Part shown: in pieces, positions 57,200 to 64,000 of the stretch | Layout of the letters: every line of letters begins with the position of its first letter | Position numbering within the stretch: the first letter of the stretch is position 1 | DNA from: Herminiimonas sp. | Lineage (GTDB): Bacteria > Pseudomonadota > Gammaproteobacteria > Burkholderiales > Burkholderiaceae | Length of the DNA stretch: 64,000 nucleotides | Assembly (NCBI RefSeq): GCF_030655415.1 | Contig: NZ_JAURVN010000004.1 | Location: forward strand, 62,001-126,000 | Direction: 5' to 3' | Position numbers and translations under genes: made by a program | The notes under the pieces: model-generated | What the model saw: only the letters and a program-made list of their open reading frames with translations | Told to the model about the DNA's origin: nothing | The model's database searches: none

Positions 57200-58543
57200 T
57201 TATTTTTCCGATCGGCTGAAAGGATTTTTACCAGAACGTAACTCGATACGTAGTGGAGTCCCCACCAGCGAAAAAGTTTCGCGGAAATGTTTTTCGAGGA
57301 AGCGTTTGTAGTTGGCATCGATCGCATCCAGAGCATTACCGTGGATGACGACGATAGGTGGATTCATGCCGCCCTGATGCGCATAACGCAATTTCGGACG
57401 GATGGAGCCTTTACGACGTGGTTGTTGATGCTCGACTGCTTCGATCAATGCACGGGTCAGTTTAGGCGTAGACAAATTAGACATCGCTGCCGCATACGCG
57501 CCATCGACGGACTTCATCATCGGACCAATGCCACTGGACTTCAGTGCGGAGACGAAATGTGTTTTTGCAAATGACAGGAAACCCAACTTGCGCTCCAGAT
57601 CAATCTTGATCTCGTCGCGTCTATCACTGGTCAAACCATCCCATTTATTCACGCCAACTACCAGCGCCCTGCCCGACTCTAGAATAAAACCGGCAATGTG
57701 CGCATCCTGCTCGGAAATATCCTGTTGCGCGTCGAGCAGCAAGAGCACGACGTTCGCTTCGGAAATCGATTGCAGGGTTTTCACCACGGAGAATTTTTCG
57801 ATCGCTTCAAATACTTTGCCCCGACGACGGATACCAGCGGTATCGATCAAGGTATACAACTTGCCTTCGCGCTCGAACGGAATCTCGATTGAATCGCGAG
57901 TAGTGCCAGGCAAATCGAATGCGATGACGCGTTCTTCGCCGAGCAACGTATTGACCAACGTGGACTTGCCGACATTCGGACGACCGACGATCGCCAGGCG
58001 AACACTGCGGTCTTTCGATTCAGGGATTTCTTCTTCCGGAGGGCGCTGCGCGAAGGCGATGTCCAGCGATTCTTCCACCAGATCGGTCACACCGTCACCA
58101 TGCGCGGCGGAAATTACGTAAGGATCACCCATGCCGAGTTCGTAGAAATCAGCTGTCACCATCGTGTACTTCATGCCTTCGGCCTTGTTGACCACCAGCA
58201 TCACCGAACGGCCAGACTTGCGTAGGAAGTCGGTAATGGTTTTATCGTGTGGTGTCAGACCCTGACGACCATCAACGATGAAAATCACAACGTCAGCTTC
58301 AGCTACCGCTTGCTTCGTCTGCTTGGCCATTTCGTGCATGATGCCTTCCTTGGCAACAGGCTCGAAACCGCCAGTATCAATCACTAGGAAAGGACGTTCG
58401 CCCACACGGCCTTCGCCGTAGTGCCGGTCACGCGTCAAGCCCGGAAGGTCAGCGACCAACGCATCACGCGACCGGGTTAGTCGATTGAAGAGCGTGGATT
58501 TGCCGACGTTAGGTCGACCTACAAGTGCAATAACCGGCTTCAT
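57200..58543 (-). CDS. der: Ribosome biogenesis GTPase Der (EngA)
   Basis: A 447-residue tandem GTPase for 50S assembly. G domain 1 has [14 protein letters not shown] and DLPGLTRD. G domain 2 has [14 protein letters not shown] and [11 protein letters not shown]-terminal KH-like domain follows. It lies 9 bp downstream of bamB. Confidence 0.96.
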   Translation of the reverse strand: MKPVIALVGRPNVGKSTLFNRLTRSRDALVADLPGLTRDRHYGEGRVGERPFLVIDTGGFEPVAKEGIMHEMAKQTKQAVAEADVVIFIVDGRQGLTPHDKTITDFLRKSGRSVMLVVNKAEGMKYTMVTADFYELGMGDPYVISAAHGDGVTDLVEESLDIAFAQRPPEEEIPESKDRSVRLAIVGRPNVGKSTLVNTLLGEERVIAFDLPGTTRDSIEIPFEREGKLYTLIDTAGIRRRGKVFEAIEKFSVVKTLQSISEANVVLLLLDAQQDISEQDAHIAGFILESGRALVVGVNKWDGLTSDRRDEIKIDLERKLGFLSFAKTHFVSALKSSGIGPMMKSVDGAYAAAMSNLSTPKLTRALIEAVEHQQPRRKGSIRPKLRYAHQGGMNPPIVVIHGNALDAIDANYKRFLEKHFRETFSLVGTPLRIELRSGKNPFSRSEK

Positions 58544-58552
58544 CTAATTGTT

Positions 58553-59746
58553 TTACTCGGCCGCGACAGCGACCAACGTTCCTGATTGAGTTTGAAAAAT
58601 AAAATTCGCGCCGGCGCTAACCGGTGCGGCAAGAATCGGGCTGCCATCGGTGCTGATACGCGCCGCTAACGAGCCATCTTCTTTCGAGAAAAAATGGATG
58701 TAACCTTGGTAGTCGCCTACCGCTACCAAACGGTTGGAACTGACTGGTGTCGACAAGCGACGATTTGCCAATTGGGTAGTGCGCCAGATGCTGGTGCCGC
58801 CATCACGCGCAAATGCGCTCAAGCCGCCACGTTCATCTGATGCATAGACAAAACGCTCATCGACTGCAACGCCAACATCGCTGGATAATGGTTTTGCCCA
58901 ACGTGGTGTGCCGCTAGCAGCATCAAAACAGGCAACACGACCTTGATAAGCAACCGCGCAAACATCGCGACCTGAGACTACCGGCGAACCGGAAATATCA
59001 GCGATACGTTCCAGTTCTGTCGTGCCGCGTGGATCGCCAACTGCGACTTCCCAGCGTGGTGCGCCGTTAGTCAATGTGACTGCCAGCAAACGACCGCCAG
59101 CCAGACCAACAAAAGCCGTCGAGTTCACAATCGTGATACCAGGCGAAGTACGCAAAGTCAGTGCAGGTGCAGTACGTTGCAAGAACCATTTACGCACGCC
59201 TGTCTCGGCATCCAACGCGACTACGCGATTATCCAGGCTGCGAACGATCACAACGTTTTGACCAACTGCAGGTGTAGACAATACTTCGCTGCTGGCTTGC
59301 GCCTTCCAACGTTGCTTACCATTGCCATCAAACGCAAGTACCGTACCTTTTTCACCGGCCACCACGATGGTATCGCCATCGCTGCCAACACCCGCCGTCA
59401 ACTTGGTTCCGGCATTGATACTCCAGACCGAACGACCAGTCGTTGCATTGATGCGCGTAATCGTGCCGTCTGCTGCTGCAGTAAATACATCGCCGCCAAC
59501 AACCGCTGGCGCGAAACTATATTGACCTGCTTTGCCAATTTTTTCCGACCACACGGTGCGTACAGTTGCTGTCGGTTTGACTTCAGTCAAAGCCGCAGGC
59601 TGATTGCGCGTCGACGGTTTGCTGGCAAACGGATTAAGCGACGACAAAGTTGAGCAACCGGTGATTGCGAGCAGCAATCCAGCACCCAGAATTTTTGTCG
59701 TGGTCATCACAGCGGAATTCAATTTGGCATTCGATTCGATACGCAT
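58553..59746 (-). CDS. bamB: Outer membrane assembly lipoprotein BamB
   Basis: A 397-residue PQQ-repeat beta-propeller lipoprotein of the BAM complex. The lipobox is ITGC. The start at 59746 has a strong ribosome binding site (AAGGAAG), which gives a 13-residue extension before the alternative Met at 59707 (MTTTKILGAGLLLAITGC). Repeats such as GRSVWSINAGTKL and GKQRWKAQASSEV mark the blades. It sits between yfgM and der, as in many proteobacteria. Confidence 0.94.
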   Translation of the reverse strand: MRIESNAKLNSAVMTTTKILGAGLLLAITGCSTLSSLNPFASKPSTRNQPAALTEVKPTATVRTVWSEKIGKAGQYSFAPAVVGGDVFTAAADGTITRINATTGRSVWSINAGTKLTAGVGSDGDTIVVAGEKGTVLAFDGNGKQRWKAQASSEVLSTPAVGQNVVIVRSLDNRVVALDAETGVRKWFLQRTAPALTLRTSPGITIVNSTAFVGLAGGRLLAVTLTNGAPRWEVAVGDPRGTTELERIADISGSPVVSGRDVCAVAYQGRVACFDAASGTPRWAKPLSSDVGVAVDERFVYASDERGGLSAFARDGGTSIWRTTQLANRRLSTPVSSNRLVAVGDYQGYIHFFSKEDGSLAARISTDGSPILAAPVSAGANFIFQTQSGTLVAVAAE

Positions 59747-59775
59747 CTTCTTCCTTAAACGTGTATGCAGCTAAT

Positions 59776-60423
59776 TTATGCAGCTTTTTTCACAGGAGCA
59801 CCACCAATTGCATCCAGTTTTATCTGGATCAACTGACGTCCCGGATTTTGCGCATCGGTTTTTTCCAGTGCCGCATGATAAGCAGTACGCGCTTCATCCA
59901 GCTTGTTTTGTGCAACGAAAATGTCGCCCTTGCGATCACTCACAACACCAGCAAACTCTGCAGGGAAATCGCCCGCCAACACTTTCAAACCTTCGTCGTA
60001 GGATTTTTCATCGAGCAAAATACCCGCCAGACGAATTTTTGCGACGGCTTTGTATTCAGCACTGCCTTTGTCGGCGACCCATTGCAACTGCGCTTTTGCG
60101 GTTTTGAAGTCGTTCGAATCGAAAGCTGATTTAGCTGCGGTCAAGCCACTCATTTGCGCGTAAGCGGTACGAGAAAATTTCTCTTCCATATCGGTCGCGA
60201 CGCGCTGGATTTTTTCCTTGTCTTGCGCCGTTACTGCTTTTTGCAACTCTTCGTAAAGCTGTGCTGCTTGCGCCGATTGGTTGCGCTGATAAACGCCCCA
60301 ACCTGCCCATGCTGCATAAGCCGCCAACACGATAATCAACAACCAGGTAACCAGATTGCCGTATTGATTCCACCAGGCTTTAAGGCTGGCTAGTTGCTCT
60401 TCTTCTGCGTGATCGTATGCCAT
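59776..60423 (-). CDS. yfgM: YfgM family TPR protein, SecYEG-associated
   Basis: A 215-residue protein with a short cytoplasmic N-terminus (MAYDHAEEEQLASLKAWWNQYG), one membrane segment (LVTWLLIIVLAAYAAWAGWGV) and a periplasmic TPR-like domain. In E. coli YfgM is an ancillary subunit of the SecYEG translocon working with PpiD. It lies between hisS and bamB in the conserved order. Confidence 0.9.
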   Translation of the reverse strand: MAYDHAEEEQLASLKAWWNQYGNLVTWLLIIVLAAYAAWAGWGVYQRNQSAQAAQLYEELQKAVTAQDKEKIQRVATDMEEKFSRTAYAQMSGLTAAKSAFDSNDFKTAKAQLQWVADKGSAEYKAVAKIRLAGILLDEKSYDEGLKVLAGDFPAEFAGVVSDRKGDIFVAQNKLDEARTAYHAALEKTDAQNPGRQLIQIKLDAIGGAPVKKAA

Positions 60424-60445
60424 GATTGTCTGATATTAGTGTGAA

Positions 60446-61792
60446 TTAATGATGATAGTGAACGTGGTCGCCGTGATCATGGTCGTGATCATCGCCAACA
60501 ATTTGGTCGACCAGATAATCGGCGATGCCTTCGAATACAACATTCGATTGCTTGCCTTCTGAATCGCGCATTTCTTTAACGACTGCCATGCCTTGTGCGA
60601 TTTCATCTTCGCCGATGATGACGGCGTAAGCAGCACCGCTATTGTCGGCACGCTTCATCTGCGATTTAAAACTACCGATACCGGCCGACGATGCGCAATG
60701 CAACAACACATCCAAACCTGCATCGCGCAAACGTTCTGCGACAACCGATGCCTGCAACTGCGCTGGCTCACCTTGATGCACGATGTAAACGTCACATTGA
60801 TTCGGCGTGAATTTTTCGCCGCTGGCTTTCATCAATTCAAGGATGCGTTCAACGCCCATTGCGAACCCGCAAGCTGGCGTAGGCTTACCGCCAAACATTT
60901 CAACCAGCGGATCGTAACGACCACCGCCGCAAACAGTACCTTGCGAACCAAGTTGATCGGTGACCCATTCAAACACGGTGCGATTGTAATAATCCATGCC
61001 GCGTACCAAACGCGGATTGATGGTGAAACGAACCGCATTGTGATTCAGGATTTTTTGCACGCCTTCAAAATGCGCACGCGAATCTTCGCCCAGATAATCA
61101 AGCAGCTTAGGCGCTGCATTGACCATATCCTGCATGGTCGGATTTTTGGTATCGAGGATGCGCAATGGATTGCTGTGCAAACGCTTTTGCGCTTCTGCAT
61201 CCAGCAATTCAGTATTCTGCTCAAAGTACGCAATTAGATCAGCTCTATGCTTATTGCGTTCTTCAGCATTGCCAATGGAATTCAATTCCAGACGTACATC
61301 CTGCAAGCCAAGGTCGTCCCACAAACGCTGACACATCATGATCAGCTCTGCATCGATATCCGGACCGGAAAAACCGATCGCTTCCGCACCGATTTGATGG
61401 AACTGGCGATAGCGACCACGTTGCGGTCTTTCGTGACGGAACATCGGGCCTGAATACCAGAGACGTTTTGGACCGTCGTAAGTCAAATTATGTTCGAGCG
61501 CCGCGCGCACAACGCTTGCAGTGCATTCCGGACGCAAGGTTAATTCATCGCCGTTCATAGAATCGGTAAAGGAATACATTTCCTTCTCAACGATATCGGT
61601 GACTTCGCCCAAGCCGCGCGAGAACAATGCAGTCGGCTCGACGATAGGCGTGCGAATTTGCTGGAAACCGTAGCTTTTCAACACCGTGTGTACGGTATTT
61701 TCAAACAATTCCCACATGGGCGCATCGACGGGGAGAATGTCGTTCATTCCCTTCACGCCGACAATTTTTTCTATTTTCTTGGTATCTGACAT
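60446..61792 (-). CDS. hisS: Histidyl-tRNA synthetase with His-rich tail
   Basis: A 448-residue class II synthetase. Conserved stretches are [44 protein letters not shown] and [13 protein letters not shown], followed by the anticodon-binding domain. The C-terminus carries an unusual extension of about 15 residues, mostly His and Asp ([15 protein letters not shown]), beyond the normal end of the domain. Confidence 0.95.
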   Translation of the reverse strand: MSDTKKIEKIVGVKGMNDILPVDAPMWELFENTVHTVLKSYGFQQIRTPIVEPTALFSRGLGEVTDIVEKEMYSFTDSMNGDELTLRPECTASVVRAALEHNLTYDGPKRLWYSGPMFRHERPQRGRYRQFHQIGAEAIGFSGPDIDAELIMMCQRLWDDLGLQDVRLELNSIGNAEERNKHRADLIAYFEQNTELLDAEAQKRLHSNPLRILDTKNPTMQDMVNAAPKLLDYLGEDSRAHFEGVQKILNHNAVRFTINPRLVRGMDYYNRTVFEWVTDQLGSQGTVCGGGRYDPLVEMFGGKPTPACGFAMGVERILELMKASGEKFTPNQCDVYIVHQGEPAQLQASVVAERLRDAGLDVLLHCASSAGIGSFKSQMKRADNSGAAYAVIIGEDEIAQGMAVVKEMRDSEGKQSNVVFEGIADYLVDQIVGDDHDHDHGDHVHYHH

Positions 61793-61870
61793 TTATTTTT
61801 AAAAACTTATCTTTAACTTGTTTGACGCTGCACACTTCGTGAGCATCGTTTATTTCAGCAGCGCATAAAA

Positions 61871-63139
61871 CTATGCGGCTGTGTTTTCTTTACCGTAATG
61901 CGTCTTGACATAATCAAGCACGATCGCATGAAATTCTGCGGCAATATTATCGCCACGCAGCGTGACAGTTTTTTCACCATCGACAAATACGGGCGCCGCT
62001 GGCGACTCACCAGTGCCAGGCAAACTGATACCGATGTTCGCGTGTTTCGATTCGCCAGGACCGTTGACGATACACCCCATCACAGCAACGTTCATCGCTT
62101 CGACGCCAGGATATTGTTTTTTCCAGACTGGCATTTGATCGCGCAGATAAGTCTGAATGCCATCTGCCAGTTCCTGGAATACCGTCGACGTCGTGCGACC
62201 ACAACCTGGGCATGCAATCACCATCGGCGTAAATTTACGCAAGCCCATGGTTTGCAAAATTTCCTGGCCAACGATGACTTCACGCGTTCTGTCGCCACCC
62301 GGTTCTGGTGTCAGCGAAATACGGATCGTGTCGCCTATGCCTTCTTGCAGCAAAACCGATAATGCAGCCGTCGAGGCAACGATGCCTTTGCTGCCCATGC
62401 CCGCTTCGGTCAAGCCGAGATGCAATGGGTAATCGCAACGACGCGCAAGTTCGCGATATACCGCGATCAAATCCTGCACGCCTGACACTTTGCAAGACAA
62501 AATAATTTTGTCACCAGCCAGACCTACTTCTTCAGCGCGCAGTGCATTTTCAATCGCCGAAGTCACCAGCGCTTCATACATAACCGCTTGCGCAGTCCAC
62601 GGATTCGCTCTTGTCGCGTTTTCATCCATGATGCGCGCCAGCAGCTCTTGATCCAAGCTGCCCCAATTAACACCAATACGTACTGGCTTATCGAAACGGC
62701 AGGCAGTTTCAATCATCTGCGCGAACTGCGTATCACGCTTGTTTCCCTTGCCGACATTGCCGGGATTGATGCGATATTTCGCCAGCGCTTTCGCGCAATC
62801 CGGATAGTCGTTCAACAACTTGTGGCCGTTGTAGTGGAAATCACCAACAAGCGGCACGACGATATCCATCTTGTCCAGCTGCTCGCAAATCTCGGGGACA
62901 GCAGCGGCGGCTTCTGGCGTATTCACCGTGATACGGACCATCTCGGAACCAGCACGCGCCAATTCCTTGATCTGGATCGCGGTGCCGATTACGTCTGCGG
63001 TATCGGTATTGGTCATCGATTGCACGACCACTGGCGCATCGCCGCCGATACGAACTTCGCGGCCACCATAACTGACAACCGCTATGCGACTTTTACGTCG
63101 CGGCCAAGAACCTGTACCAATCGGATCGGATGAAGACAT
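61871..63139 (-). CDS. ispG: 4-hydroxy-3-methylbut-2-enyl diphosphate synthase
   Basis: A 422-residue iron-sulfur enzyme of the MEP isoprenoid pathway. It has the N-terminal TIM-barrel part ([13 protein letters not shown]) and C-terminal cluster cysteines in CPGCGRT and [10 protein letters not shown]. Its length includes an insertion typical of betaproteobacteria. It starts 7 bp after rodZ. Confidence 0.95.
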   Translation of the reverse strand: MSSSDPIGTGSWPRRKSRIAVVSYGGREVRIGGDAPVVVQSMTNTDTADVIGTAIQIKELARAGSEMVRITVNTPEAAAAVPEICEQLDKMDIVVPLVGDFHYNGHKLLNDYPDCAKALAKYRINPGNVGKGNKRDTQFAQMIETACRFDKPVRIGVNWGSLDQELLARIMDENATRANPWTAQAVMYEALVTSAIENALRAEEVGLAGDKIILSCKVSGVQDLIAVYRELARRCDYPLHLGLTEAGMGSKGIVASTAALSVLLQEGIGDTIRISLTPEPGGDRTREVIVGQEILQTMGLRKFTPMVIACPGCGRTTSTVFQELADGIQTYLRDQMPVWKKQYPGVEAMNVAVMGCIVNGPGESKHANIGISLPGTGESPAAPVFVDGEKTVTLRGDNIAAEFHAIVLDYVKTHYGKENTAA

Positions 63140-63146
63140 ACGTAAA

Positions 63147-64000
63147 TTATTTCAAATTCAAACGTGCAACGTTACTCGTGTTGCCCGTAACAACATCAAC
63201 AGATTTGCCGCGCAAGGTGACATCAACGCCGGCAGCATTACCGATCACCATGTTGACGGGTTCGGTCACAGCAACGACTTCGGATGTGCCCGCTTTCAGC
63301 AAACGTGAAAGCAATACGCTATTGTCAGCGCGCTTAATTTCCACCCATGAATCTTCGCGCACCTTGATCGCCAATGCATCTTTGCTATTCACTGGAACGG
63401 CAGCCACTACAGGTGCAGTAACTGCAGTTGTATTCATAGTCGCCGCAACAGATTGAACGGCTGGTGCAGCTACGGACGGTTTCGATGCTGTAACTGGGGT
63501 TGGCGCAGGAGCCGAGACAACTGCTGCCGGTTTGGATTCAGGCACTGTAACTTTTGATTCTGCTACCGGCGCAGTCGGCGTTGCCGCCGAAGTCGCATTC
63601 GATTCATTCGTACTTGGTGCAACTGACCCTTCAATTACCTCAGATTGCGCTGGAGGTACCTCGACGATTTCTCCACTCTCAATCGGCAAAACCTTTTCTA
63701 CATGGGAAGTCTGCGGCGACATCGACGAAGGGATCAAACCTAAATGCTGTCCAGCGAATATAGCAACACCAATCAGCGCCAACACAGCAACACCAACCAT
63801 CAACTTGAATGAGAATCCGCGAGGACCGGAAGGCGACAATTTGGCTTCAGAAAAAGATGCTGAAAGCGTATTGCGCTCAGGCAGCAACACAGCTGGTGTG
63901 GAAGTATCATCAACGATCGCTGCCAAGATAGGCGCAGGATCAGCTTGCAATACTTTCGCATAAGCGCGAATAAAACCGCGCACGATAACCATGCCAGGCA
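63147..64000 (-). CDS. rodZ: RodZ cytoskeletal protein, C-terminal part (5' end outside window)
   Basis: The last ~284 residues of RodZ, which links MreB filaments to the cell-wall machinery. The frame stays open to the window edge. [15 protein letters not shown] is the end of the N-terminal helix-turn-helix domain, so the true start lies beyond 64000; the Met at 63992 is internal. A membrane segment ([23 protein letters not shown]), a Pro/Ala/Val-rich periplasmic linker and a C-terminal DUF4115 domain ([15 protein letters not shown]) follow. Confidence 0.92.
   Translation of the reverse strand, partial: PGMVIVRGFIRAYAKVLQADPAPILAAIVDDTSTPAVLLPERNTLSASFSEAKLSPSGPRGFSFKLMVGVAVLALIGVAIFAGQHLGLIPSSMSPQTSHVEKVLPIESGEIVEVPPAQSEVIEGSVAPSTNESNATSAATPTAPVAESKVTVPESKPAAVVSAPAPTPVTASKPSVAAPAVQSVAATMNTTAVTAPVVAAVPVNSKDALAIKVREDSWVEIKRADNSVLLSRLLKAGTSEVVAVTEPVNMVIGNAAGVDVTLRGKSVDVVTGNTSNVARLNLK

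Overview
The window is a compact, gene-dense bacterial chromosome segment. It looks like a betaproteobacterium of the family Oxalobacteraceae (Herminiimonas/Janthinobacterium-like). The evidence is a 78-residue Hfq, the presence of both flhDC and flhFG, two flagellar stator sets, and the runs hfq-hflX-hflK-hflC-hisZ-purA and rodZ-ispG-hisS-yfgM-bamB-der. The genus is inference; no 16S rRNA is present.

Positions 1-2855 (plus strand) carry a YheS-type ABC-F ATPase, whose start codon straddles the left edge, and a DUF2520 oxidoreductase. Positions 2863-12754 (minus strand) are an accessory two-partner-secretion island. It runs from an FhaC-like transporter (tpsB) to a 2103-residue CdiA/FHA-like exoprotein (tpsA), then a small lipoprotein that overlaps the tpsA stop by four bases, then two more lipoprotein genes. 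Each of these last two is preceded by a diverged copy of the same ~140-bp leader. This is the most unusual region of the window.

Positions 13127-34645 (minus strand) form one continuous motility and chemotaxis cluster. In transcription order it holds flhD, flhC, a membrane methyltransferase, motA, motB, a CheZ-like gene, cheY, cheA, cheW, cheR, cheD, cheB, cheY, cheZ, an EAL-HDOD gene, flhB, flhA, flhF, flhG, fliA, motC, motD and a hypothetical gene. FlhD/FlhC should be the master activator. FlhA/FlhB are export-gate parts, FlhF/FlhG set flagellar position and number, FliA is sigma-28, and two stators drive the motor. The cluster has two cheY genes, each next to a gene encoding a protein with the CheZ-type DxxxQ motif. 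It contains no receptor (MCP) gene. FlhG has lost its ATP-binding loop but keeps the N-terminal motif that acts on FlhF. The 800 bp upstream of flhD hold paired direct repeats and palindromes but no gene on the flhDC strand.

Positions 35454-42443 contain a small plus-strand gene, a hypothetical gene, tRNA-Ser(GCU) and the housekeeping run cysS, a HhH-GPD glycosylase, accA, tilS and lysC. Positions 42948-44922 (plus strand) carry a periplasmic/cytoplasmic cyclophilin pair and lpxH. Positions 45009-49819 (minus strand) carry rnr, rlmB, cysE and a YceH-family gene. tRNA-Leu(CAG), with a clear sigma-70 promoter and a terminator, lies at about 50 kb. From 50246 to the right edge (minus strand) lies the rodZ (cut by the edge), ispG, hisS, yfgM, bamB, der, hfq, hflX, hflK, hflC, hisZ, purA, phosphoribosyltransferase run. 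A terminator-like hairpin and a second structured leader separate hflC from hisZ.
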